This document shows positions 52,167 through 62,026 of a stretch of 64,000 bases of DNA, in pieces. Source of the DNA: Bradyrhizobium sp. Arg816 (GTDB taxonomy: Bacteria > Pseudomonadota > Alphaproteobacteria > Rhizobiales > Xanthobacteraceae). The position numbers and the translations under genes are program-made. The notes beneath the pieces were generated by a model. It did not search any database. It was not told the origin of the DNA and saw only the letters and a program-made list of their open reading frames with translations. Within the stretch, counting starts at the first letter, position 1; the number at the start of each line of letters is the position of its first letter. The stretch is from positions 1-64,000 of the forward strand of contig NZ_JAPRAQ010000033.1 of assembly GCF_029989365.1 (NCBI RefSeq), in the 5' to 3' direction.

Positions 52167-54028
52167 AACAGAAACGCATGTCAAAGACGCAGGCGGTGCC
52201 GTGCGTTGTGCGTGAAGGGGGCATTGCCGCGGACGATTCGGTGGCGGAGAACGATGAGCGGGTCGGTTTGCATCCGCTCGATCAGTTTCGGGCCTTCCAG
52301 ACGCTCCGGGATATCGGCATGAGCGAGGAAGACATTGCCGCGCGACACTTCGTGAACTCCGCAATCGTCAAGCAGCGCCTGCGCCTGGCGTCGGTCTCGC
52401 CCAAGTTGCATGACGTCTACGCCGAAGACGGCATGACGCTCGAGCAGCTCATGGCGTTCTCAGTCACTGCGGATCATGCCCGCCAGGAGCAAGTCTGGGA
52501 GAACGTCAGCCGTTCCGGTTATGACGAGCCATACCAGATCCGCCGCATGCTCACCGAGAACACCGTGCGCGGGTCCGATCGCCGGGCCCAATTTGTGGGC
52601 CTCGATGCTTATCAGCACGCGGGTGGCGACGTTCTGCGGGATCTGTTCGAGCACGACGACGGCGGCTGGTTTCAGGATGTCCTGTTGCTCGACCGCCTCG
52701 TAACCGAAAAGCTCAAAGCCGAAGCTGAGACGATTGCGACCGAAGGCTGGAAGTGGATCTCGGTCGCCGTAGAGTTCTCCTACGGTCACACTCAAGACCT
52801 ACGAGAAATCGAAGGCAGACCTGTCGATCTCTCGCCTGAGGAGCAGGCCACCATCGATGCGCTGAACGCCGAGCAGGCCAAGCTGGAAGCCGACTACCAG
52901 GATGCCGACGAATTGCCCGACGAGGTGGATCAGCGTCTCGGCGAAATTGAGTCGGCACTGGCGGCATTCGAAGACCGGCCGATGCTTTACGAACCGACGG
53001 AGATCGCCCGAGCGGGTGTATTCATCAGCATCGATTCCGAAGGACGGCTCTCCGTGGACCGGGGTTATGTCCGGCTGGAGGACGAGGTGCAGGAAATTGA
53101 TCCTGATGTCGGGCAGGGAGCCGACGCGTCGTCGACCGAAGGTCAAGAAGGGGGCCCTTCCGTGCAGGGCACGGTGATCGCAGTCGCAGGTGGCGCTCCT
53201 GATGCCGAAGAGGATGATGAGGACGCGGCCAGGCCTCTGCCGGATCGGCTGATCACCGAGCTGACGGCGCATCGTACGCTGGCATTGCGGGATGCGCTGG
53301 CAGAAAATCCTGCGGTCGCGTTCCAGGCGGTACTGCATAACTTCGTGTTGACGGCCTTTTACCGGTTCGCATCGTCCGGGAGCTGTCTTGAGATTGGCCT
53401 TCGCACGCCAAACTTTCTAACTCAAGCTCCGGGGCTGAGAGAAAGCGTCTCGGCCAAGGCTGTCGAGGCGCGACATGAGGCCTGGAAGGCTCGGTTGCCG
53501 AAGGGCGAAAACGATCTCTGGGATGCGCTCACGGCTCTTGATGGCGGTGCACAGGCATCATTGTTCGCCCACTGTGCATCATTTGCCGTCAACGCCGTCT
53601 ATGAACCGGCCAATCGCTACAATCAGGGCCGTGTCTCCGCCCACGGCGTTCGGAGGCGTCTCGATCAGGCTGATGTGCTGGCGCGCGCGGTCGGGCTCGA
53701 CATGGTGCGGGCTGGCTGGCGACCGACCGTCGACAATTATCTCGGCCGGGTCACCAAGCCGCGAATTCTGGAGGCGGTGCGGGAAGCCAAGGGCGAGTCG
53801 TCGGCGCAACTGATCGACCATCTGAAGAAGGCCGACATGGCCAAGGAGGCCGAGCGTCTTCTGGATGGCTCGGGCTGGTTGCCAGAGCCGCTGCGTCTCG
53901 TCGATCGCAATGCGGAGCCACTGGAGCAGGAGGGTGAAGCGGGCCCGCTGCCCGAATTCCCCGCCGGCGAGGAGGAAACAGAAAATGTCAGCGATGATGA
54001 TCCGCAACAGCTCGACGCGGCTGAGTGA
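52163..54028 (+). CDS. ParB-like partition protein, main part (split by frameshift)
   Basis: 621 residues from GTG at 52163, which overlaps the stop of the N-terminal part. It holds the ParB helix-turn-helix region (FQTLRDIGMSEEDIAARHFV, SAIVKQRLRLASVSPKLHDV) and a long C-terminal extension with an acidic insert (DEDDED-type stretch around residue 345) and VREAKGESSAQLIDHLKKAD. With the preceding 84 residues the intact protein would be about 700 residues, the size of ParB-like proteins on rhizobial ICEs. It probably binds DNA and aids element maintenance. Confidence 0.8.
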   Translation: MKQKRMSKTQAVPCVVREGGIAADDSVAENDERVGLHPLDQFRAFQTLRDIGMSEEDIAARHFVNSAIVKQRLRLASVSPKLHDVYAEDGMTLEQLMAFSVTADHARQEQVWENVSRSGYDEPYQIRRMLTENTVRGSDRRAQFVGLDAYQHAGGDVLRDLFEHDDGGWFQDVLLLDRLVTEKLKAEAETIATEGWKWISVAVEFSYGHTQDLREIEGRPVDLSPEEQATIDALNAEQAKLEADYQDADELPDEVDQRLGEIESALAAFEDRPMLYEPTEIARAGVFISIDSEGRLSVDRGYVRLEDEVQEIDPDVGQGADASSTEGQEGGPSVQGTVIAVAGGAPDAEEDDEDAARPLPDRLITELTAHRTLALRDALAENPAVAFQAVLHNFVLTAFYRFASSGSCLEIGLRTPNFLTQAPGLRESVSAKAVEARHEAWKARLPKGENDLWDALTALDGGAQASLFAHCASFAVNAVYEPANRYNQGRVSAHGVRRRLDQADVLARAVGLDMVRAGWRPTVDNYLGRVTKPRILEAVREAKGESSAQLIDHLKKADMAKEAERLLDGSGWLPEPLRLVDRNAEPLEQEGEAGPLPEFPAGEEETENVSDDDPQQLDAAE

Positions 54029-54172
54029 CGTCATAGAGCGGGATGGCTTCGGCCGTCCCGTGGTTGTTTGGGAACCGGCGCGCAGCGCTGGTCCCCATTT
54101 TCATGGGCGAGGGTGAGAGGGAGAGTCAGGCCGGGAAGGGTTTGAGCCGTCGGGATCAGAGGAGAGCGCCTG

Positions 54173-57100
54173 ATGGTTCGCCCCATTCCTGCTCTCCGAA
54201 AGAACCCTGCCATGACCGAATCTCTCGCCGGCGGCGCTGTCGCCGCGCCGCTCTCGATGCGTGCCACTGCAAGTCTCACCTCTGCTGCCGTCAGGGCCGC
54301 GCGACAACTCTTGACCGACCTCGAACGCGGCCGGCGCATCGATGCCGCTGTTCTGCGTAGCGCCATGGAGGCTGCCTTCGGCGCCTCCGACGCGTCTGGT
54401 GCCTGGAACTGGAAGACCGCCTATGACGTCTGCGAGGCGACAACCGTGCTGTTTCTTCGCAAGTTCGGCCCGGCCATCCGCGCCAGGGCTGGCTCGACGG
54501 CCGCCATGCTGCCGATGGTCGTGCGAGTAGCTGGCCTTCTGCCGACACATACGCGGCGGTCCGAGGACAGCCAGGCATTTCAGCAATTCTCGACGCCGAT
54601 CCCGCTCGGGCTGGTGGCATGTACCGCAGCCGGAATTACGCCTGCCGATCGCATTCTCGAGCCATCCGCGGGGACAGGCCTGCTCGCCGTCTTTGCAGAG
54701 CTCGCCGGCGGCGCCTTGGTGTTGAACGAGTTGGCCGATGCCCGCTCAGAGCTGCTCGGCCATCTCTTCGCCAACGTTCAAGTTACGCGGTTCGACGGCG
54801 CCCAGATCGATGACCACCTCGATGCGAGCGTCGCACCGAGCGTCGTCCTGATGAACCCGCCGTTCTCTGCGCTCGCCAATGTCGATCGACGGATGGCGGA
54901 TGCGGCTTTCCGCCACGTCGCTTCGGCGCTCGCGCGTCTTTGCGACGGTGGACGCCTCGTCGCTATCGCCGGCGCAAGCTTCGCGCGGGATAACCCGGCA
55001 TGGCGAGATGCCTTCGTTCGCCTCCAGGAACGCGGACGGGTAGTATTTTCTGCCGCCATTGACGGGACCGTTTACGCCAAGCACGGCACTCAGACGGATA
55101 CTAGGCTGCTTGTGATAGACAAGCTGCCCGCTGCCGATTCTACGGCTTTTCCCGCCTCGCCAGGCATGGCGGGTGATGTCGCTACCTTGCTTGGCTGGGT
55201 GAACCTGCATGTGCCTCCAAGGCTGCCCGTCGCGATGCCACCGGAGATCGTTGTTATCGGGCGGCCAACGATGTCGCGATCGGTCAGCGCCGTTGCACCA
55301 CGCATATCGTCCACTTCGAGAGACGCCGCGCCAGTAGGCGCAGAACTGATCTACGAGACGGTCGAATGGTCCCCGCCGGAAGGCACCCGACTGACCGATG
55401 CGATTCATGAGGAATACGGACTACAGTCGATCTGCATTCCTGGATCATGCGCACATCCGACCAAGCTCGTGCAGTCTGCCGCGATGGCGTCCGTTGCGCC
55501 ACCGAAGCCATCCTATCGTCCGCACCTGCCCGCCAATGTCATGGACGACGGAGTTCTGTCGGATGCTCAGCTCGAGAGCGTCATCTATGCCGGCGAGGCG
55601 CATTCCGAATTCCTGGCAGGCTCTTGGACGGTCGACGCCACGTTTGACGTTGTGGCCGCCGCGCCGGACGATGTCGAGAATGCCGTCCGCTTCCGCCGCG
55701 GCTGGTTTTTGGGTGATGGCACCGGCGCGGGCAAGGGACGACAGGTCGCCGGGATTCTGCTCGACAACTGGCTCAAGGGCCGCCGCCGTGCGGTCTGGAT
55801 CAGCAAATCCGACAAGCTGATCGAAGATGCGCAGCGCGACTGGTCTGCGTTGGGTATGGAGCGATTGCTTGTTACGCCACTGTCGCGGTTTCGCCATGGC
55901 ACCCCGATCCGGCTCTCGGAAGGCATCCTTTTCACCACCTACGCCACGCTACGGACCGACGAGCGCGGCGCAAAGCTTTCGCGTGTCAGGCAGATCGTCG
56001 AATGGTTGGGCTCGGACTTCGACGGAGTGATTGTCTTCGACGAGAGCCACGCCATGCAGAATGCGGTCGGGGGCAAGGGCGAGCGCGGCGACCAGGCCGC
56101 CTCCCAGCAGGGGCGCGCGGGCCTGAGGCTTCAGCACGCCTTGCCGAATGCACGCGTAGTTTATGTATCGGCGACGGGGGCCACCACGGTCCATAACCTC
56201 GCTTATGCCCAACGCCTCGGTCTCTGGGGCGGCTCCGACTTCCCGTTCGCCGCGCGTGCCGAGTTCGTCGAAGCGATCGAGGAGGGTGGGGTCGCGGCCA
56301 TGGAGGTGCTGGCGCGTGACCTCAAGGCGCTCGGCCTCTACGCGGCTCGCTCGCTCTCTTACGAAGGCGTCGAGTATGATCTCGTTCAGCACCAGCTGAC
56401 GCCGGAGCAGGTTCGCATCTACGACGCCTATGCCGATGCGTTCGGCATCATTCACAACAATCTCGACGCTGCGATGCGAGCGGCCAACATTACCGGCGAA
56501 AACGGAACGCTGAACGGGCAAGCAAAATCCGCGGCGCGATCTGCCTTCGAAAGTGCAAAACAGCGCTTCTTCGGTCATCTCCTGGCTTCGATGAAGACGC
56601 CGTCGCTGATCCGCTCGATCGAGCGCGATCTCGAGGCCGGCCATGCCGCCGTGATCCAGATCGTCTCGACGGGCGAAGCCCTGATGGAGCGCCGGCTGTC
56701 CGAGATCCCGACTGAAGAATGGGGCGACGTCCAGGTCGACATCACCCCGCGCGAGTATGTCCTCGACTATCTCGCCCATTCCTTCCCGGTCCAGCTCTAC
56801 GAGCCTTTTACCGACTCTGAGGGCAACCTCTGCTCCCGGCCTGTCTATCGCGACGGCCAGCCGGTCGAGAGCCGGGAGGCCGTCGCCCGCCGCGGCCGCC
56901 TGATTGAGAAGCTCGCCTCGCTGCCGCCGGTACCAGGCGCATTGGATCAGGTCATCCAGCGCTTTGGCACCGAAATGGTCGCGGAGGTGACGGGCCGCTC
57001 GCGCCGCATCGTTCGCAAGGGCGACCGGCTGGTGGTCGAAAATCGAGCCGGCACCGCCAACCTCGCCGAGACCTCGGCCTTCATGGATGACGCCAAGCGC

Positions 57101-58534
57101 ATCCTCGTGTTCTCCGACGCGGGCGGCACGGGGAGGAGCTACCATGCCGAACTGTCGGCCCAGAATCGTCGCCTGCGAGTCCATTACCTACTCGAGCCCG
57201 GTTGGAAAGCCGACGCCGCGATCCAGGGGCTCGGCCGGACCAACCGGACCAACCAAGCTCAGCCACCGCTGTTTCGTCCCATCGCAACTGATGTGAAGGC
57301 CGAAAAGCGCTTTCTCAGCACCATTGCTCGTCGGCTCGACACGTTGGGTGCCATTACTCGCGGCCAGCGCCAGACCGGAGGGCAGGGCCTGTTCCGGCCC
57401 GAGGACAACCTCGAAAGCCAGTACGGCCGTGATGCCTTGCGTCAACTCTACACGCTGCTCGCCCGAGGCAAGGTCGACGGCTGCTCGCTGGGGAGGTTCG
57501 AGGATGCGACCGGCCTGAAGCTGACAGATGCCAATGGGCTCAGGGACGACCTGCCGCCGATCACGACCTTTCTGAACAGATTGCTGGCGCTCACGATCGA
57601 CCTGCAGAATATCCTGTTCACCACTTTCGAGCAGCTCTTGACCGCTCGGATCGAAGGCGCGGTTGCATCCGGCACCTACGACGTGGGGTTGGAAACCCTC
57701 CGTGCCGAGAGCTTTGTCGTCACCGACCGGCGGACGATCTATGACCATCCGGGGACCGGCGCCGAGACCCGGCTGCTCACGGTCGCCCAGCGCCAGCGCA
57801 ATCATCCGGTGAGTCTGGATGACGCTCTTGCTCGTCTTTCCGATCGTCAGGCCGTCCTGCTCGTCAAAGAGCGTTCGGGACGAGCCGCCGTGCAGGTCCC
57901 CGCGGCGAGCGTCATGCTCGACGACGGCGAGATCGAACGGCGCGTCCGCCTGATCCGGCCGATGGATCAGCACACGGTCCCCTTGACCATAATGGCCGAA
58001 AGTCATTGGGACGAAGCGGATCGTGAACGCTTCGTCGCGACCTGGCTGGCGGAGCTTGCCGAGGTGTCCGAGTTCACGGAAAGCACGATCCACGTCGTGG
58101 CGGGCTTGCTGCTACCGATCTGGAAGCGGTTGCCGAACAAATCGACCCGCGTCTATCGGCTTCAGACCGATACAGGCGAACGCGTCATCGGCCGCAGGGT
58201 ATCTGCCGCGTGGGTCGCAAACTTCCTTGCGGCGGACGCGCCCGCGCTGACGCCGGACGCTGCCTTTGCCGCGCTGATGGAAGGACGCACCGTCCTCGAC
58301 CTCGCGGAGGGACTTCAGCTTCGCCGTGTCCGCGTGATGGGTGCATATCGCATCGAGCTGTCGGGTTTCAACGACACGATGCGTGATCGACTGCGGGCTT
58401 ATGGTCTGTTTGGGGAGATCATCTCTTGGAAGCTGCGCATGTTCGTACCCACGGACGCGAGCGGCATCGAGGTCCTGTCGAGGGTGCTCGACACCTATCC
58501 GGTTACGGGCGTCAGTGAGCGGGAGGCCGCGTGA
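54173..58534 (+). CDS. Strawberry-notch-type helicase with N-terminal DNA methylase domain
   Basis: 1453 residues from ATG at 54173 with GGAGAG upstream. Residues 135-330 form an N6-adenine methylase-like domain: EPSAGTG (163-169) and NPPF (228-231). From about 470 an SF2 helicase of the strawberry-notch group follows: Walker A GDGTGAGKGRQ near 515, DESHAMQNA near 621, VVYVSATGATTVHNLAYAQR, RILVFSDAGGTGRSYHAELS, AIQGLGRTNRTNQAQPP. Fusion of methylase and helicase suggests protection or processing of the element's DNA. Its stop overlaps the Toprim gene. Confidence 0.92.
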   Translation: MVRPIPALRKNPAMTESLAGGAVAAPLSMRATASLTSAAVRAARQLLTDLERGRRIDAAVLRSAMEAAFGASDASGAWNWKTAYDVCEATTVLFLRKFGPAIRARAGSTAAMLPMVVRVAGLLPTHTRRSEDSQAFQQFSTPIPLGLVACTAAGITPADRILEPSAGTGLLAVFAELAGGALVLNELADARSELLGHLFANVQVTRFDGAQIDDHLDASVAPSVVLMNPPFSALANVDRRMADAAFRHVASALARLCDGGRLVAIAGASFARDNPAWRDAFVRLQERGRVVFSAAIDGTVYAKHGTQTDTRLLVIDKLPAADSTAFPASPGMAGDVATLLGWVNLHVPPRLPVAMPPEIVVIGRPTMSRSVSAVAPRISSTSRDAAPVGAELIYETVEWSPPEGTRLTDAIHEEYGLQSICIPGSCAHPTKLVQSAAMASVAPPKPSYRPHLPANVMDDGVLSDAQLESVIYAGEAHSEFLAGSWTVDATFDVVAAAPDDVENAVRFRRGWFLGDGTGAGKGRQVAGILLDNWLKGRRRAVWISKSDKLIEDAQRDWSALGMERLLVTPLSRFRHGTPIRLSEGILFTTYATLRTDERGAKLSRVRQIVEWLGSDFDGVIVFDESHAMQNAVGGKGERGDQAASQQGRAGLRLQHALPNARVVYVSATGATTVHNLAYAQRLGLWGGSDFPFAARAEFVEAIEEGGVAAMEVLARDLKALGLYAARSLSYEGVEYDLVQHQLTPEQVRIYDAYADAFGIIHNNLDAAMRAANITGENGTLNGQAKSAARSAFESAKQRFFGHLLASMKTPSLIRSIERDLEAGHAAVIQIVSTGEALMERRLSEIPTEEWGDVQVDITPREYVLDYLAHSFPVQLYEPFTDSEGNLCSRPVYRDGQPVESREAVARRGRLIEKLASLPPVPGALDQVIQRFGTEMVAEVTGRSRRIVRKGDRLVVENRAGTANLAETSAFMDDAKRILVFSDAGGTGRSYHAELSAQNRRLRVHYLLEPGWKADAAIQGLGRTNRTNQAQPPLFRPIATDVKAEKRFLSTIARRLDTLGAITRGQRQTGGQGLFRPEDNLESQYGRDALRQLYTLLARGKVDGCSLGRFEDATGLKLTDANGLRDDLPPITTFLNRLLALTIDLQNILFTTFEQLLTARIEGAVASGTYDVGLETLRAESFVVTDRRTIYDHPGTGAETRLLTVAQRQRNHPVSLDDALARLSDRQAVLLVKERSGRAAVQVPAASVMLDDGEIERRVRLIRPMDQHTVPLTIMAESHWDEADRERFVATWLAELAEVSEFTESTIHVVAGLLLPIWKRLPNKSTRVYRLQTDTGERVIGRRVSAAWVANFLAADAPALTPDAAFAALMEGRTVLDLAEGLQLRRVRVMGAYRIELSGFNDTMRDRLRAYGLFGEIISWKLRMFVPTDASGIEVLSRVLDTYPVTGVSEREAA

Positions 58535-59595
58535 TGTCCGGCGATGTCTCGGAGCTGGCACGCCGCCTCGCGCGCGAGGCCGAGGCGGTGTGCCGACACT
58601 ATCTGCCCAATGGTAAGCGCGCGGGGCGGTACTGGGTGGTTGGCGACGTCCACAACACCCCGGGCCGCTCGTTGTTCGTGCGGCTGCACGAATCGCCAAA
58701 GGGGCCCGCGGGCAAGTGGACCGATGCCGCGACCGGAGAACATGGCGATCTCCTCGACATCATCCGCGAAACTATGGCGTTGCGAGACTTTCGCGAGGTC
58801 ACCGAGGAGGCGAAGCGCTTTCTAAAGCTACCTCGTTCTGAGCAGCAGCCAGCTCAGAAACCAATTCGTCCAGTCGTGCCGGCCGGATCGCAGAAAGCCG
58901 CCCGTCGACTTTTTGCGATATCCGGGCCGATCGAAGGGACGTTGGTGGAAGCGTATTTGCAACGTCGTGGAATAAGCCAAATCCACCATGGTGGTAGCCT
59001 GCGCTTCCACCCACGTTGCTACTACCGACCGGACGAGCATTTGCCGACTGAAACCTGGCCGGCGATGATAAGCTCTGTCACGGACCTCGAAGGACGGATC
59101 ACCGGCGTGCATCGCACCTGGCTAGATCCACACGGCTTTGATCGCGTGCGGCTCGGCAAAGCCCCGATCGACACGCCACGACGGGCCATGGGCGACCTGC
59201 TTGGTAACGCCGTTCGCTTCGGCGTGGTGGACGACGTGCTCGCTGCGGGCGAGGGGATCGAGACCATGCTGTCGCTGCGTTATGTACTGCCGACTTTGCC
59301 CATGACCGCTGCTCTCTCGGCCAATCACCTCTCAGCCATGTTGCTGCCGCCTGGCCTGCGCCGACTCTATATCGCCCGTGACGCAGATGCCGCCGGAGAT
59401 GCCGTACAGGCTATTCTCACCCAGCGCGCAGAAGCCGCCGGCATTGAAGCGATCGCATTGTCGCCCCGGCTGGGCGACTTCAACGAAGATCTGCACATCT
59501 TCGGCCTCGAGGCCCTCCGAGCAGCGTTGCTACTGCAACTCGTACCGGAGGACGTCGTCCGTTTCCTGCATTCGTCGATGGCAACCGCGGAATAG
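58534..59595 (+). CDS. Toprim-domain primase-like protein
   Basis: 353 residues from ATG at 58534, overlapping the helicase stop. The N-terminal region resembles the DNA-primase zinc/DUF7146-type lead (GRYWVVGDVHNTPGRSLFVR, GKWTDAATGEHGDLLDIIRE). The Toprim domain has the catalytic Glu in LAAGEGIETMLSLRY and the DxD in LYIARDADAAGDAVQA. Probably primes or nicks DNA during replication of the element. Translational coupling to the helicase suggests joint action. Confidence 0.88.
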   Translation: MSGDVSELARRLAREAEAVCRHYLPNGKRAGRYWVVGDVHNTPGRSLFVRLHESPKGPAGKWTDAATGEHGDLLDIIRETMALRDFREVTEEAKRFLKLPRSEQQPAQKPIRPVVPAGSQKAARRLFAISGPIEGTLVEAYLQRRGISQIHHGGSLRFHPRCYYRPDEHLPTETWPAMISSVTDLEGRITGVHRTWLDPHGFDRVRLGKAPIDTPRRAMGDLLGNAVRFGVVDDVLAAGEGIETMLSLRYVLPTLPMTAALSANHLSAMLLPPGLRRLYIARDADAAGDAVQAILTQRAEAAGIEAIALSPRLGDFNEDLHIFGLEALRAALLLQLVPEDVVRFLHSSMATAE

Positions 59596-59935
59596 CACCG
59601 GCAATTCGATGGGCGTCGACAGGTCGGTCGCGGTGCCGGCCACTGCCGGAAGAGGACGCGACCACGGCCTTCTAGCGGGCGATCGGACGGCAAGCGGCTC
59701 GGCCCGGCAATGGCTGCGTCCGGCTATTTTCCGCCGCGCGCCGGCGACGAGATGACACATTAGCCATCTGGCGAGCGCGCTTTGCATCGCGAAGCAAAAT
59801 GGCCGGCCTCCGCCATCCTCCGCTGCCGCTTCGGCCCTCCGCTCTGCTCCGGGTTCTGGCCCGTTCCGCCTGCCGTCTGAGTGATCGCCACGAAGGCCGC
59901 GATGGTCGCGGCCGATCCGGTAAAGGATCGCCTCC
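59596..59935. other. Gene-free region upstream of the DUF2493 gene
   Basis: About 340 bases without a convincing gene. It contains short palindromes (GCCGGCCTCCGCC area, GCGATGGTCGCGGCC near 59897-59912) and presumably the leader and promoter of the following gene. No RNA gene recognised. Confidence 0.4.
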
Positions 59936-60859
59936 ATGACCGACCACGATGACATCGAACCGCCGCACGCCTCTTCTCCGACCGACCACGTTCTCACCGA
60001 ACTGCAACTTTACGGCTACCGCCCGTTCAACGATCAGCCTGATCCACGGCCGCTCCCCGAGGGCAGGATCATCGCCGTCGCCGTCGCCGATATCTTCGAT
60101 GCCCTGGTCGCGACGTTGAGCGACACCCGGCTTGAACCGGACCTCGACGATCTGCTCTGGTCGACCGTCAACCTGTTCCACCGAGCCGTCGACCGCATCG
60201 GACGCCAACTCGACGACAACGAACAGGCGCAGCAGAAGCGCCAGCGCGAGCAAGACGGCTCCGAAGTTCGATCGGTTGAACTCGAGCGCGTGACGGCGGA
60301 AGGCATCTCGCTGATCGAGCGCCGCAACTGCTTGGAGCTCGCTCGTGACCAGGCCATCGAGCGCTTCGAGACCCAGACCGGCTCATTCTGGCGTCCCCGA
60401 TCGGGATCACTGGTGAACCATCGCACGCTGACGGCAGCTATGATCGACTCCCGCGATTTTATCGCGGCCACGCGCCGCGCCGAGACCGAGATCATGTTGC
60501 CGCCGGGACCGAAGATCGCACTCACCGGCGGCCTCGACTTCAACGACCATCACCTGATCTGGGATCGCCTCGACAAGGTTCACGCGAAGCATTCCGACAT
60601 GGTCCTGCTCCATGGCGGCTCGCCCAAAGGGGCCGAACTGATCGCCTCCAAATGGGCGACCAACCGCAAGGTGCCTCAAATCGCCTTCAAGCCCGACTGG
60701 ACTAAGCATGCCAAGGCGGCGCCATTCAAGCGCAACGATGCCATGCTCGAACTCCTGCCGATAGGCGTCATGCACTTCCCGGGCACGGGAATCCAGGACA
60801 ACCTCGCCGATAAGGCGAAGCGCCTCGGCATTCCTGTTTGGAGGTTCGGAGGCGCGTGA
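59936..60859 (+). CDS. DUF2493 (SLOG-like) protein
   Basis: 307 residues from ATG at 59936. The N-terminal half is helical and charged (VNLFHRAVDRIGRQLDDNEQ). The C-terminal half is the DUF2493 domain: KIALTGGLDFNDHHLIWDRL, DMVLLHGGSPKGAELIASKW, NRKVPQIAFKPDWTKHAKAA, GVMHFPGTGIQDNLADKAKR. The GG-x-SPKG-AE segment is a nucleotide-binding Rossmann-like SLOG motif. Commonly found beside DUF736, Toprim and strawberry-notch genes on rhizobial elements; biochemical role unknown. Confidence 0.88.
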   Translation: MTDHDDIEPPHASSPTDHVLTELQLYGYRPFNDQPDPRPLPEGRIIAVAVADIFDALVATLSDTRLEPDLDDLLWSTVNLFHRAVDRIGRQLDDNEQAQQKRQREQDGSEVRSVELERVTAEGISLIERRNCLELARDQAIERFETQTGSFWRPRSGSLVNHRTLTAAMIDSRDFIAATRRAETEIMLPPGPKIALTGGLDFNDHHLIWDRLDKVHAKHSDMVLLHGGSPKGAELIASKWATNRKVPQIAFKPDWTKHAKAAPFKRNDAMLELLPIGVMHFPGTGIQDNLADKAKRLGIPVWRFGGA

Positions 60860-60886
60860 GCGCCGTCTTCTCGACTCCAAGCCTTC

Positions 60887-60919
60887 GAGGCGGAGTTGCA
60901 CGCGCCGCAACTCTGCCTC
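60887..60919 (+). terminator. Hairpin after the DUF2493 gene
   Basis: GAGGCGGAGTTGC and GCAACTCTGCCTC pair with one mismatch around ACGCGCC, 28 bases after the stop codon, followed by GTTTCGGTTTC. A plausible intrinsic terminator with a weak T tract. Confidence 0.5.
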
Positions 60920-61000
60920 GTTTCGGTTTCATATCCAGAGTTGCGCCGTGGTGGTGGTGGAAGGCGCGACTGATACATCTATGCACATGGAGCCACCACC

Positions 61001-61450
61001 ATGCTCGCCCTTGGGCTTGTTCTCAACACACTCGGCATTGGCTTGTTTTGCTGGGCGATCTTTGCGCTCGCTGTTTACGCTCTGCCGTTTTTCGTCGCAC
61101 TGAGTATCGGGATGACGGCGTTCCAGAGCGGTGCCGGCCTCGCTGGCTCGCTGGTTATCGCAACGGCCGGCGGTGCGCTGACGCTCGTCCTCGGCCAGGT
61201 CGCCTTCGCCGTTACTCGGTCCTCGGCCTTGCGCATCGCGATCGCGACAGCATTCGCTGTTCCCGCTGCCGTCGCCGGCTATCACGTGGTGTTCGCCCTG
61301 TCCCAGATCGGAGTGCCTTCACTGGCTTTGTGTGAGGTCTTCGCTTGCCTAGGGGCGGTTTGCATTGGCGTCACGTCAGGGACGCGTTTGATGGTTTTGG
61401 CGGAGCCCCGCCCGGCGGAGCAGGGCGGGGTGGTGGAGAACCCGTCCTAA
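61001..61450 (+). CDS. Small multi-pass membrane protein of the element
   Basis: 149 residues from ATG at 61001. Four hydrophobic segments: LVLNTLGIGLFCWAIFALAV, the ALPFFVALSIGMTAF stretch, SLVIATAGGALTLVLGQVAF, and ATAFAVPAAVAGYHVVFALS. A polar tail ends EQGGVVENPS. No named family recognised. Similar small membrane proteins occur next to DUF2493/DUF736 genes on conjugative elements, but the role is unknown. Confidence 0.65.
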   Translation: MLALGLVLNTLGIGLFCWAIFALAVYALPFFVALSIGMTAFQSGAGLAGSLVIATAGGALTLVLGQVAFAVTRSSALRIAIATAFAVPAAVAGYHVVFALSQIGVPSLALCEVFACLGAVCIGVTSGTRLMVLAEPRPAEQGGVVENPS

Positions 61451-62026
61451 ACAGTTCTTACGGCCGCATTGGCCGAGCGACGACCGTTTCCTGGTTCATC
61501 GTCGAACAGGTTCGCGTAGATCGGCGCGGTGAACGGGGGATGATCGAAACCTGAGCGCGGGAGAGGCAGTCCTCCTCGGAACGCCTCAATCAAGCTGCCG
61601 GCATTCGGTCCGGCCCACCCGGCCGGGGCAGAGCGATGTCGTTCGATCGGTTCTTGGGAGACGATGCCGCCTTTTGCAGGAGATTGTTTCTCTTTCCCCG
61701 CTGAATCGATCCGGCCTCTTGTTCATCAAAACCGAGATAGCCACGCTTCTCCGTAAGATTGTGGTTCAGCACGCGGACGCACGTGGCCTCGTTGATGGCT
61801 TGATCTGGCCGAAGACCGGCTTCGCCTCGATCGTCTGAGCCGCAACGCCGTCGATGCGACTTTCTTCCCCTGGGCTTCGCCCATTCCTCGCGAGACAAGA
61901 AACTCGCCACAACGACGTCCTCCGCTGCGCTCCGGCCCGAGCGGGTGCGTCGCCGATCGTCCTCGGCCCTAGATCGCCATCGAGGCCGCGGGGGTCGCGG
62001 GCTCGAAACACAACAGGAGAAGTGAC
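61451..62026. other. Gene-free region upstream of the DUF736 gene
   Basis: About 575 bases. Open frames here are short and without coding character. The stretch ends in a purine-rich ribosome site (AACAGGAGAAGTGAC) for the DUF736 gene. It may contain a long leader or a degraded gene; I recognise nothing specific. Confidence 0.4.
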
